From Amaurobius ferox (taxonomy: Eukaryota; Arthropoda; Arachnida; Araneae; Amaurobiidae): 64,000 nt of DNA. A program made the translations under genes and the position numbers. Numbering within the stretch: the first letter of the stretch is position 1; each line of letters starts with the position of its first letter. The notes beneath the pieces are model-generated. The model ran no database searches and had not been told where the DNA came from. It saw only the letters and a program-made list of their open reading frames with translations. The stretch lies in NCBI GenBank assembly GCA_951213105.1, contig OX578136.1:154235178-154299177 (forward strand), read 5' to 3'. Below are positions 47,362 to 58,407 of this stretch, piece after piece.

Positions 47362-50243
47362 AATTTATTCAATATTCCAATCAGAAATTTTTCCCGAAAG
47401 CAAATTTTTGAGCAAGACTTTTCATTGCTACCGAAATTAAACACAGATGAGTGCAAAGAGGGATCAACCCACGAAAACAACAGTTCTTAATATTAAGTAA
47501 CATCCCAAACAAACAAAGTTGATTCTAACCCAAGACACTCAACACTCCTCAAAATTGTTTGTGAGGCAATCCTGAGCAACAAACATTGACTGGCATGCAC
47601 AGTCAAACAAACACAAACACAAACAAGTGAAAAACGGGTCGACTTCCGCAATCACAACAAAACTTAGGAAGGTCAAGACACGGAAATAAATATTTAACAA
47701 AAATGTTTGGATGCAAAAATTTTAGCAAGGAGGCAGGAACAAACAGTGGAGAATCATTCATTTCATTTAATCATCCTGAGGCAGACAAATCAATTACAAG
47801 CACTCAGGGAAAATAAATAAATATACAAACATGGCTCTCAGTCCCACACAAACACATTTTCACAAGTTGACTTTTCAAAAATATCATTTTTCATAAAATT
47901 ATTTATCAATATAAAACTGTGGAAACAAATTTTTCATTTCTTATTCATAAATTTCTATTATTTTCATATTTTAATTGTTCCACCAATCATTCATTTTTTT
48001 CAAGTCAAAATTTTCATTCTTCAAATTCTAAGTCAACATTTTTCATAAATTTACCCCTTTTTCAAAAAAATTCCTGGCTCATCCCCGAATTATTGAAATG
48101 ACACAGCACATACATTTCTTTATTATACAATTTTTCACTTTATATATCTTTATATATTGTGTACCTATTCCATTTTTCATTTATAAATATCATCATCAAA
48201 TATGTCAATATAATAACTCGTATATGTAAATCAATTTTTTTTTTCACTTTCAGTATTCAATAATACATAATACAATGTATTTCAATAATACATTATTATC
48301 ATAAACAATTCACAACTCCTTTGTTTTACTCAATAATTTACGTGATCAAAAGGGACCTTTATTTAATATTATTATATTTTTTTTGTTCATCAAAACTCAA
48401 ATTTACATTTTGATCCATCAACTCGAGTCTGTCTGTCATACAGAACTCCAAAAATTTGTGTGCTCTCTTAGCTACACAACACAATATTTCTTTTACTCAC
48501 GTAATTATTTTTGATTTATAATTCTTTACATTTGTCAATTTTTGTAAGTCATCATCAGTTATGTTTTAGAACACAGGGTGTACAATCAAATCATTTAACT
48601 ATTTAATATTTCAGTATTTAAATATCTTAGTATTTATTAAAATTCAAGTATTTAATTCAAGCATTTATGTACTTAATCAATTTTCAAATATTTAAGCATT
48701 TATAATATCAATTTGCAAAATATTTCGATCAAATTTCAAAAACAACCCTCATTTCCAGTTCAAAATTTCAAATCCAATTTTAACCATCTAACATTCCACG
48801 AGACTCGGACTCTGCAAACCCCAAATGTTCACTCTTTTTTTTTTTTTTTTTTTGGAAACGGCTCAATGAGCTCGTCGAAATAAACATTTTTGCAGCGAAT
48901 CTCCTCACATTAACTCAAACAAAAATTCTAAATCGAAACGAAAAGAATTCTCAAAATTCAAAACGAAAGTTCTTCTAAAACAAACATTTACATTTAACTT
49001 TCTTATATATCAAATTTAATTTTCAATTTAATTAACGTCAAGTTTTTAAATAATCCATTTCTTAATTCTTAATTTTCACAAATTTTTCAAAGTTAGAACA
49101 TTTCTTAAAATATTTTTACTGTCAACTACTTAACATGTATTATTACTTTATATCACTTTACTATACACCCCTCTACAAATCATAATAAATAAATAAATAT
49201 AGAATTTTTCATTTCATTTCCGTGCAACTTTTTCACCATTTTTTATCAAAACTGGCTATGTGCCACTCTGCACATACCAACAACAAAATATCTTTATTTT
49301 TTTCACTTCACAATATTTTTCACACTAAATAAGCTCAATTTATTCTATATTTCTTTTGTATATCATGTATTCAATTTTTCAATATTATTTCAATAACACA
49401 AGTCATATTCGTGTAGTCACAATCGGGTAGACATAATTAGGAATTGTCATTCAAACACAGGTGTACTTTTGATTTAGATTTAAGTTAAGCAGTTAATTTT
49501 TCAAATTACACAGATTTATTTTTTATTTTTCGAATGAAATTCAGAAGACGGCCTCCATTCTCGGCCCAATTTTCAATCTCACATATTAAAACAAAACTAA
49601 ACACCCGGAGTTTCGAAAAACTGCCGAGCCAAATTTTTGGGGGAAAATGCTCAACAGAGCTCGAAGGTAAAATTACAGCAGAATTAAAAAATCCCACACA
49701 TTAATACTCTCAAAAAATCAAAATCAAAAACAGAAGAGTTCCTCAAAATCCCAAATCGAAACAAGTTTTCACATAAAAATTTTATACTATTTAAATTCAA
49801 TTTTTAAAAAAAAATAATTCTTCAATCTAATTTTCGATTTTAACAGCTTAATATTACAGTTTTATAATTTTCAAATTTCATACTATTATTCTCAAATTTT
49901 AAACAATTTTTCAAAAACTGTATTCTTAACCATTTTTTACGTACATCAAGCATTTTTCGTTTTAAACCGTGCCACTCTTCACCAAGATCTCACACATTTA
50001 ATTCAAATTATTTTTCTTTGCACAAATACTTTTTACAATAATTTCATAAATAATGCATACAAATTTTCAACAAGAAAAGTGTGCAACTCTCCAAACCAAA
50101 AATCAAACTATACCATCGGTCCAGTTTCACAAAATTTCACAGAATTTTCAACATTTTCAAAAACTCCAATTTAAATTCCAAAACTCCATATAAGACAAAA
50201 TTTCAAAAACAGGTGCTCGAGAGGGAAGGTCAAAGGCAACAAT
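47362..50243 (-). other. LTR element internal region, 5' part of minus polarity
   Basis: AT-rich and without any open frame resembling a retrotransposon protein. Contains a run of about 20 T at 48834-48854. The last 40 bp before the right LTR, read on the minus strand, should hold the primer-binding site, but no TGG-start tRNA match is evident. Confidence 0.6.
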
Positions 50244-51137
50244 TGTCAAGACGGGAATTCCGAGGGCATCGACGTCGCAACGGATTCCCGCCAGACATGG
50301 CTGACCGAGAAAGTCTAACTTTCTCAGAGAAATTTCTTATACCCAGGTTCTAAACACACCTCTCGTCAATTGGAAGAATTCCAATTGATGACCTGCGGAG
50401 AAACCCAAACAAAATCCCAAAATAAACAGAAAAATACTTTTACCTTTAGAACTCATCCAAAAGCTGAAATACATAAATCAACACAATTTCAACACAATTT
50501 AAATTCAAATCCTAAATTTATTCATTACTTAATGGAGTTAGCACATCAAATACAATTTATGATTTGTAATCAACTCTAAACCACTGGACCTCTTCAACCA
50601 AAAAACCATCGGCTCTTTGCCGGAATTTAAATATCAATTCAATAAATCATTAATTACATATTAATTTCACATATTCACTTATGGTATGGTCATGGAGAGA
50701 AAGACACACTCGAGGAACGCTTAACTGTTAATTTACTTAAATTCAATTATTTTACTTCAGGGAATTAATTTAGTAGCAATTTAGCTCAGAAGAACTTGAG
50801 AATCAGGAGGTTCAGTTCGCCGGTACACAAGTCAGTCGAGGCAGCAGCCTCCAATTACCGAAAAGGGTCGCTTACCTCCATATCTGGAAGGACTCAGAAA
50901 GGTTGAAGTCCACACATCCGCCCGAGTTCCCTCGGGGAGAAATCTTCCCCGACCAAGGAGAGGCGGCCGGCAGGCACGTAGTATACGAGCAACGGCCCGC
51001 ACAGGGCTCAGGTTTCATCACGACTCCATCCGAAGCGGTCTGCAGGCATCCGGAACAGGAGGTTCCCGGACGGTCAACGGCGGCAGCAAGCGACGAGGCT
51101 CGGCATCAGCGAAGTCCCAGTCAATGCAGTGGCGATG

Positions 51138-51252
51138 GTAGCGGCAGTGGCATCTCCCCCCCAAACCCCACAGCGACAGAACTTAGCCTGAAGGATAAGT
51201 TCCGAGCCGTTCGTGGGTTCGACGATGTTTTCCAGGGAGAGAGCTCAGAATC
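51138..51252. repeat. 115-bp target duplication, left copy
   Basis: LTR segment from GTAGCGGCAGTGGCATCT to AGAGCTCAGAATC. It is repeated at 56061-56178, the only difference noted being three extra C in a poly-C run. It ends at the LINE A 3' junction. Confidence 0.8.
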
Positions 51253-51576
51253 GGGTCATGGGTTTCGTCCAGAAAAGAGCACCAGGCGCGAAGCGCTTTT
51301 AATCTCCAATCTCTAGGTGTGGTTCTTATCTTCATACTGTGACATTATTTCATTTGCCCATAGTTGGAGGTTCGAGGTTTTTGATTTACTGTTTTTATTA
51401 TTTGACTTAGCTCCTAGTGTGGCAGTTTGTTGCACATTTAGAGTTTGAGTAATTTTGAGGAGTTGATGCAGTTCTAAGGATTTCCTATCAATTTGGCAGT
51501 TTAAGGTTTAAGAACATTTTTTAGAAAACATTGATCGAGTTTTAATTTAATATCAACTATTTAAGTTGGGACTTAC

Positions 51577-53394
51577 CTAATCCCGATTTTCAATATTAAG
51601 TACCGCGCGGGGTCTCTTACGTGATTTGGCTTTGCGATGATCATAGTCATGCAGATTGAATAGTAGTTCATTTGGAACAGATGGCAGATTTTTATAGAAT
51701 TTAAGCGCTAGCTTTTTAATTTGGGCTCTAACAGTTTTTATTTTGAAGTCTTTCCTAATTACCGAGTTTCTTAAGTATCTAGGAGCTTTCCTTATAATCC
51801 TTAGGGTTTTGTTTTGTTTTGTCTCTAGTAAGTCTATAGTAGTTTTACAGGCATATCCCCATACGGGTGCTGCATACAGCATTCCCGGGCGGATGACCGA
51901 TTTATAAATTAGGAGTTTATTTTGATAACTTAGATTCCCGTTTCCTATCATTGGGTATAAGGCTCCTGTGGCCATATACGCTTTTTTGATTAAGTTCGTT
52001 ACGTGCTGTTTCCAGGTTAGGTGGGAATCTATCGTTACACCTAGGTATTTAGTAGATTTTTCCGCATTTAGGGCATGGTTGTTTATGTACAGAGGCGGCG
52101 GAGGTTTACGTTTTCTAGAGAAATAAATCCAATGACATTTATTGGGGTTTAATTTTATTCGCCATTTTTCCAGCCATGTTTGGAGTATGTCTAAGTGTTG
52201 TTGTAGCTGTCTGTGCATTACCGAGACGTAAGGATGTTTTGCAAGTATCGCACTGTCGTCTGCATAGAGTGCCAGCTCCGTGTCTAGGGTCCTGGGGATG
52301 TCATTTAGATATATGTTAAAGAGTGTCGGGCCCAGGATGGATCCTTGCGGTACACTACTTTTAATGAGCTTGGGTGTAGACAAGTTATCTTTTACTCTAA
52401 CTTGGAAGTGTCTGTTATTTAGGTATGAGATTAAAAGTTTGACAAGTGCGTCAGGGACTTTTAGAGTGATCAATTTGTATGCTAATCCACAGTGCCACAC
52501 TTTATCAAATGCTTTTTGTATGTCAAGAAAAATCGCAGCTGTGGGTGTCTTACTATTAAGTCCAGAAGATATGTACTCTACCACTCTCAGCAATTGATGA
52601 GTGGTGGAGTGTTTGGGCCGAAATCCAAACTGCTCCGGAATGATAATATCATTCTCACTAAGGTGCGTGTTCAGTCTATTAAGAATTATTTTCTCAGTAA
52701 TTTTACTAAGTGTAGGTAGTAAGCTGATTGGTCTATAGTTGGCTGGAATTGTGGCATCCTCACCAGGCTTATGGATCGCTATAATTATCGCTTCCTTCCA
52801 TTCTTTGGGGAAATAATTTAGTTTTAGTATTTTGTTTATTAGGGTGGTCAAGTAAAATATTATATTTAAGGGTAGGTTTTTGACCGCAATATTCCTGATT
52901 TTGTCGTGCCCTGGGCTTTTACGGTTTTTAAGGTTTTTGATGATATCAATTATCTCTTGCGGGGTGGCTGGGTTAATCTCAGCCGTGACCGGGGAGTTCC
53001 TGAAGTTGTTTAGAGTTTGCCTAACCATTCTTAGGGTGTCCTGACACATTAGATCGTGGTTTGGTTCAAATTGCTTTTCGTAATGCCTAGCAAGCGCCTC
53101 TGCTTTTTCTTCGTCTGAGTACGCGATTTTAACGCCATCTATTAGTGGCGGGAGTTTAATTTGAGGTTTTCTGTGTCTTTTAGCGAATTGCCAGAGCGAT
53201 ACGTCTTCTGGGCTAAGGTATTCAATTAACTCTTTATACTGTTGCTGCTTTTCTGCGACAATTTTATCCCTGACTTTCCACGTGAGTCTGTTAAGCTCCC
53301 TTTTGAGGGTAGGGTCTCTATTAGCCTGCCATGTCTTACGCACTCTGTTCCTTTGCCTAACTAATTGTTTGACATGGTGGGAAAGTGTGGGCAT
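51577..53394 (-). pseudogene. LINE A ORF2, reverse transcriptase part
   Basis: 605 residues counted from a Met inside the protein. RT motifs in order: NYRPISLL (219-226), FGFRPKHSTTHQL (256-268), FLDIQKAFDKVW (289-300, first catalytic Asp291), SVPQGSILGPTLFNIYLND (347-365) and the catalytic YADD (377-380). A C-terminal Jockey-type region follows, to 605. Catalytic residues are intact. It is separated from the endonuclease only by the deletion near 53449; the Met start is not the real one. Most similar in style to Jockey-clade RTs. Confidence 0.9.
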
Positions 53395-54263
53395 TTTTGG
53401 TGACTCACGATGTGTTGTGGCAGAGGCAATAGCTCTCTTGATTTCTGTTTGAGTGTGTGTGTGGCAGAGTCAATATCCGCCGTGCTCATAATGTTGGGTA
53501 CTGCCAAGTGCGGCTCAAAAAGTGCTCTTTTGAAAACGTTCCAGTTCACCCTCTCTTGTCCCAGAGAGGCTGGAAGGGGAGTGTTCAGATCGAATGTCAC
53601 CGATACCGGTAAATGATCCGAGTCGAATTCATCTAGGGTATCGATAGTGTGAGCGTATTCTATGTTTCTCGTTAGGACAAAGTCTATGAATGAGCCGTTG
53701 GCACCTAAGAAGCAGGTTGGTCTCGACGGTGCAATGATGTTGGTGTTTGTTGTGTTCAGTAATCTGTGTGTCTGTGTATCGCGTATGTTGGCTCTCCTGC
53801 TGCCCCACGCTCGGTGGTGTGCATTGAAGTCGCCCGCGAGTATTGTGTTTGGATATCGCGAGAAAAGCAGTTCCAGCTGCGCAGCTACATTTATACCACT
53901 CATGTTTTTGACATATATTGAAGTTAGGATAAATGGGTTTACATTATTTATTTTAATTTTTATGCTAGTATTTTCTACTCCTTGAAGATTTATGTTGTTT
54001 ATTTCCTCGTGGGGAATATTTCTTTTGATATATATTGCTGTTCCTCCATGGGGGTTTCTAGCAGTTGTATTTGAGCTTAGGTTGTGATAGCCAATATAGT
54101 TTGCTATATTTAGTTTTTTATTTTCTCTAACTTTAGTTTCCTGAATTAACAGGGCATCTACATCATTTTCATTTACGTAGCTCCTAAGTTCATTTATTCT
54201 TGGAAATATGCCGTTCGCATTCCAAAATATTATTTTAAAGCTTTCTTTTTGGGACCTAGCCAT
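53361..54263 (-). pseudogene. LINE A ORF2, endonuclease part
   Basis: Starts at the ATG overlapping the ORF1 stop (MARSQKESFK). Motifs of the APE-type endonuclease: WNANG near residue 14, a metal-binding Glu in LLIQETK, GGTAIYIKR, LAGDFNAHHRAWG, SFIDFVLT and the catalytic DSDHLPV. All key residues are present. The frame is lost after DSATHTL by a single-base deletion at about 53447-53450 (TTCTGTTTGAG, against TTCTGTTGTGAG in copy B) and reads into a short wrong tail ending at 53361. Confidence 0.9.
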
Positions 54264-56060
54264 GGCGGGTTTGATTCTCACTGTTATTTTTAAAATCCGC
54301 GATTAATTTAAAAGCCTCAAAGACCATTTGCATTGGATCACTCTTTTTTTGTATTAGCTCTGCGAACTGCATCAACAGGTGTTTTATTGCATCTAGGTCG
54401 AACATGGTGTTAAACCCTCTGATGAGGCTGAGGATTTCATCCATCTTTTCATCATTGGTTTTACCAGCAGGTTCAGTCTCAGCTTCCATATCCTCAGCCT
54501 CAACCGCGGTTTGGTCATTTTTGTGAGTATCCTTTTGGACCTCAGTAGTTTTTTGCCTTTTTTCAACCGTTTTTTCTAACAGCTGGGTTTGCGCGAGCTC
54601 TTCCTCTCTGACTCATTTAGTTTTGGCTTCACGTGTTTTGATTTCTTCTTTTGATTTAGCATATTGATTTACAATTTTAGCTTCTAGTTCCGCCTGTCTT
54701 GCCTGTCTGGCTTTTTCGGCTTCCTTTCTCTTTATAATGGCTGTAGTAGCCAGTTTTATTTCTTCCGGAGTCAATTCTCTGGAAGACGAAGGTTTGGGGG
54801 CCTGCTCTTGCACCGATCTGGTGGGTGCTGAAGATTGGTATCTATTTTGCTGTGGCACAGTGTGCGAGGAGCCCTGAGGGGGTGCCTGGGAGTTTAATCC
54901 GAGGGCCTTTTGCCTCCAAGGGGGTATCTGATTTTGGGGAGGGGGGGCATACCCCGGTGCCTTTCCTCTGTTCCAGGGGTTCTTCGGGTATTGCCTGAAG
55001 TTCGCTGGGTGGTCTCCATTGCAATTTGCACACGTAGCCTTCTCAGACCTAGGTCTCTGGCAGTCCCGTGTGAAGTGTTCTTCAGCACACTTAAGGCACT
55101 TAGGTGGCATACTGCAGTTCTCCGAGGAGTGATTGAACTGTTGACACCGGTAGCAGATTTTGAAGCCCCGTGCTCTGAAGGCCTCTATCTTCACAGCCAA
55201 GTAACCTAATCTTGTTAGTCTGTAGACCCTCTGCCAGTCTGCCGTAGGCCTAAGGCTGACTAAGAAGATCGGCAGGGGTAATCTCGTTTTAGTGTTTCTC
55301 AGTTGAGAGACCCGGACTACATCTAATCCTTCGGATGTTAAAGTGATTTTTATTTCCTCCATGTTATAATTTGTTGGTAGCCCCTTCAGAACTACCTTTT
55401 TTGGCCTTTCCGTCTTTCGGTTTAAGCTGTGGAAGGGGATTTTCTCACTACTTAAATGGCGCTGTACAACCCTGTAGGTGTCAGCGTCATTTGGAATCAA
55501 TTTTAGCATGTCTCCTGTGAGCTTGCCAGATACTTTATTTCCTGAGATATCATTTTGTTTTTTAAGGAGAACCTTGTAATTATCATTGAACTTTATGAAA
55601 AAACATTCAGCTTTTGGGTCTTTTTTCTCAACTTCAACTGTTGTTAGCCTGTCACTATTTTCGACCGTTTTAGGTTTAGGTGCACTTTTAAACACAACTG
55701 GTTGCGCGGCAATCTCAGCGTAAGTCTTAGTTTTAACATAATCATTGTCAGTTACATTTACAACGTTATCAGCTATTTCATTACAGTCCATGTTATCATG
55801 GACATTTAAGTTTTCTTCTACAATCTGGCTTTTAGTAGGCGCATCCTTAGTGGATTGCCCCTCCATCTTTCTTTTTTTATTTGGATTTTCAACCGTGTTA
55901 AGTTTATCTTCATCTTTAATTTCCTTAATTAAGCCTAGCTCTATCATTTTACTTTTGATTTGAACACTAGAATTACATCCCTCACATTTAGAAATCTCAT
56001 AAATATCACAATCAATAAACCTATCCAATTTCTGGGCTAACAAAAAAGAGTTCACAGAAA
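54256..56060 (-). pseudogene. LINE A ORF1, gag-like nucleic-acid-binding protein, 5'-partial
   Basis: Open from the truncated 5' edge. Contains a Lys-rich region, an RRM-like/Pre-C2HC region (around KKVVLKGLPTNYNMEE to AFRARGFK) and CCHC knuckles: CYRCQQFNHSSENC, CLKCAEEHFTRDC, and a third, CANCNGDHPANF, whose last Cys is replaced by Tyr. An in-frame TGA at 54613-54615 (after REAKTK) is followed by open frame for 119 more codons, through a helical tail (MDEILSLIRGFNTMF), to TAG at 54256-54258. The apparent Met at 56097 lies in LTR sequence and is not the start. Confidence 0.85.
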
Positions 56061-56178
56061 GTAGCGGCAGTGGCATCTCCCCCCCCCCAAACCCCACAGC
56101 GACAGAACTTAGCCTGAAGGATAAGTTCCGAGCCGTTCGTGGGTTCGACGATGTTTTCCAGGGAGAGAGCTCAGAATC
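56061..56178. repeat. LTR segment between the two LINEs (118 bp)
   Basis: Right copy of the 115-bp duplication, with a longer C run. Its last 13 bp, AGAGCTCAGAATC (56166-56178), are also the left target duplication of LINE B. Confidence 0.85.
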
Positions 56179-58407
56179 GGGTCATGGGTTTCGTCCAGAA
56201 AAGAGCACCAGGCGCGAAGCGCTTTTAATCTCCAATCTCTAGGTGTGGTTCTTATCTTCATACTGTGACATTATTTCATTTGCCCATAGTTGGAGGTTCG
56301 AGGTTTTTGATTTACTGTTTTTATTATTTGACTTAGCTCCTAGTGTGGCAGTTTGTTGCACATTTAGAGTTTGAGTAATTTTGGGGAGTTGATGCAGTTC
56401 TAAGGATTTCCTATCAATTTGGCTGTTTAAGGTTTAAGAACATTTTTTAGAAAACATTGATCGAGTTTTAATTTAATATCAACTATTTAAGTTGGGACTT
56501 ACCTAATTCCGATTTTCAATATTAAGTACCGCGCGGGGTCTCTTACGTGATTTGGCTTTGCGATGATCATAGTCATGAAGATTGAATAGTAGTTCATTTG
56601 GAACAGATGGCAGATTTTTATAGAATTTAAGCGCTAGCTTTTTAATTTGGGCTCTAACAGTTTTTATTTTGAAGTCTTTCCTAATTACCGAGTTTCTTAA
56701 GTATCTAGGAGCTTTCCTTATAATCCTTAGGGTTTTGTTTTGTTTTGTCTCTAGTAAGTCTATAGTAGTTTTACAGGCATATCCCCATACGGGTGCTGCA
56801 TACAGCATTCCCGGGCGGATGACCGATTTATAAATTAGGAGTTTATTTTGATAACTTAGATTTCCGTTTCCTATCATTGGGTATAAGGCTCCTGTGGCCA
56901 TATACGCTTTTTTGATTAAGTTCGTTACGTGCTGTTTCCAGGTTAGGTGGGAATCTATCGTTACACCTAGGTATTTAGTAGATTTTTCCGCTTTTAGGGC
57001 ATGGTTGTTTTTGTACAGAGGCGGCGGAGGTTTACGTTTTCTAGAGAAATAAATCCAATGACATTTATTGGGGTTTAATTTTATTCGCCATTTTTCCAGC
57101 CATGTTTGGAGTATGTCTAAGTGTTGTTGTAGCTGTCTGTGCATTACCGAGACGTAAGGATGTTTTGCAAATATCGCACTGTCGTCTGCATAGAGTGCCA
57201 GCTCCGTGTCTAGGGTCCTGGGGATGTCATTTAGATATATGTTAAAGAGTGTCGGGCCCAGGATGGATCCTTGCGGTACACTACTTTTAATGAGCTTGGG
57301 TGTAGACAAGTTATCTTTTACTCTAACTTGGAAGTGTCTGTTATTTAGGTATGAGATTAAAAGTTTGACAAGTGCGTCAGGGACTTTTAGAGTGATCAAT
57401 TTGTATGCTAATCCACAGTGCCACACTTTATCAAATGCTTTTTGTATGTCAAGAAAAATCGCAGCTGTGGGTGTCTTACTATTAAGTCCAGAAGATATGT
57501 ACTCTACCACTCTCAGCAATTGATGAGTGGTGGAGTGTTTTGGCCGAAATCCAAACTGCTCCGGAATGATAATATCATTCTCACTAAAGTGCGTGTTCAG
57601 TCTATTAAGAATTATTTTCTCAGTAATTTTACTAAGTGTCGGTAGTAAGCTGATTGGTCTGTAGTTGGCTGGAATTGTGGCATCCTCACCAGGCTTATGG
57701 ATCGCTATAATTATCGCTTCCTTCCATTCTTTGGGGAAATAATTTAGTTTTAGTATTTTGTTTATTAGGGTGGTCAAGTAAAATATTATACTTAAGGGTA
57801 GGTTTTTGACCGCAATATTCCTAATTTTGTCGTGCCCTGGGCTTTTACGGTTTTTAAGGTTTTTGATGATATCAATTATCTCTTGCGGGGTGGCTGGGTT
57901 AATCTCAGCCGTGACCGGGGAGTTCCTGAAGTTGTTTAGAGTTTGCCTAACCATTCTTAGGGTGTCCTGACACATTAGATCGTGGTTTGGTTCAAATTGC
58001 TTTTCGTAATGCCTAGCAAGCGCCTCTGCTTTTTCTTCGTCTGAGTACGCGATTTTAACGCCATCTATTAGTGGCGGGAGTTTAATTTGAGGTTTTCTGA
58101 GTCTTTTAGCGAATTGCCAGAGCGATACGTCTTCTGGGCTAAGGGATTCAATTAACTCTTTATACTGTTGCTGCTTTTCTGCGACAATTTTATCCCTGAC
58201 TTTCCACGTGAGTCTGTTAAGCTCCCTTTTGAGGGTAGGGTCTCTATTAACCTGCCATGTCTTACGCATTCTGTTCCTTTGCCTAACTAATTGTTTGACA
58301 TGGTGGGAAAGTGTGGGCATTTTTGGTGACTCACGATGTGTTGTGGCAGAGGCAATAGCTCTCTTGATTTCTGTTGTGAGTGTGTGTGTGGCAGAGTCAA
58401 TATCCGC
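56179..58407 (-). mobile_element. LINE B, 5'-truncated copy of the same LINE
   Basis: 2.2 kb, from the same 3' terminal nucleotide as LINE A to a point just upstream of the RT. A 13-bp target duplication AGAGCTCAGAATC flanks it (56166-56178 and 58408-58420). Nearly identical to LINE A, with scattered differences, e.g. an Asn versus Ser after KNLPL and a Leu versus Phe in NTH(L/F)SEND. The frame across the site broken in A is intact here. Confidence 0.9.
56503..58407 (-). CDS. LINE B ORF2, truncated reverse transcriptase, open
   Basis: Open frame from the truncation (DSATHTLTTEIKRAIASATT and on) through the RT to a stop at 56503-56505. All RT motifs of copy A are present, including YADD, and no stop or frameshift is seen. 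It lacks the endonuclease and any natural start, so autonomous activity is not expected. The Met at 58320 is the first internal one. Confidence 0.85.
   Translation of the reverse strand, partial: ADIDSATHTLTTEIKRAIASATTHRESPKMPTLSHHVKQLVRQRNRMRKTWQVNRDPTLKRELNRLTWKVRDKIVAEKQQQYKELIESLSPEDVSLWQFAKRLRKPQIKLPPLIDGVKIAYSDEEKAEALARHYEKQFEPNHDLMCQDTLRMVRQTLNNFRNSPVTAEINPATPQEIIDIIKNLKNRKSPGHDKIRNIAVKNLPLSIIFYLTTLINKILKLNYFPKEWKEAIIIAIHKPGEDATIPANYRPISLLPTLSKITEKIILNRLNTHFSENDIIIPEQFGFRPKHSTTHQLLRVVEYISSGLNSKTPTAAIFLDIQKAFDKVWHCGLAYKLITLKVPDALVKLLISYLNNRHFQVRVKDNLSTPKLIKSSVPQGSILGPTLFNIYLNDIPRTLDTELALYADDSAIFAKHPYVSVMHRQLQQHLDILQTWLEKWRIKLNPNKCHWIYFSRKRKPPPPLYKNNHALKAEKSTKYLGVTIDSHLTWKQHVTNLIKKAYMATGALYPMIGNGNLSYQNKLLIYKSVIRPGMLYAAPVWGYACKTTIDLLETKQNKTLRIIRKAPRYLRNSVIRKDFKIKTVRAQIKKLALKFYKNLPSVPNELLFNLHDYDHRKAKSRKRPRAVLNIENRN

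Larger units (their letters stand above)
51253..56060 (-). mobile_element. LINE A, Jockey-type retrotransposon, 5'-truncated in ORF1
   Basis: 4.8 kb, minus strand. In element order: most of ORF1 with a Pre-C2HC region and zinc knuckles, an ORF1/ORF2 overlap of 8 nt, ORF2 with APE-type endonuclease and reverse transcriptase, and a 3' UTR of about 320 bp. The 3' end has no poly-A. It ends in a GCGCTTCGCGC hairpin followed by ACCCATGACCC, and LINE B ends at the same nucleotide. Copy A has an in-frame TGA in ORF1 and a 1-base deletion in ORF2, so it is dead. Jockey elements insert by target-primed reverse transcription. Confidence 0.85.

Noticed and set aside
50204..50243. tRNA primer-binding site next to the right LTR
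   Set aside because: No match beginning TGG in the expected place on the minus strand; I could not support any tRNA.
56061..56097. Met at 56097 as start of LINE ORF1
   Set aside because: The first residues translate LTR sequence; the element begins at 56060, so the true ORF1 start is missing.
51253..58407. Simple tandem duplication as the origin of the two LINEs
   Set aside because: LINE B has its own 13-bp target duplication at a shorter 5' end than LINE A, which a duplication of A would not produce.
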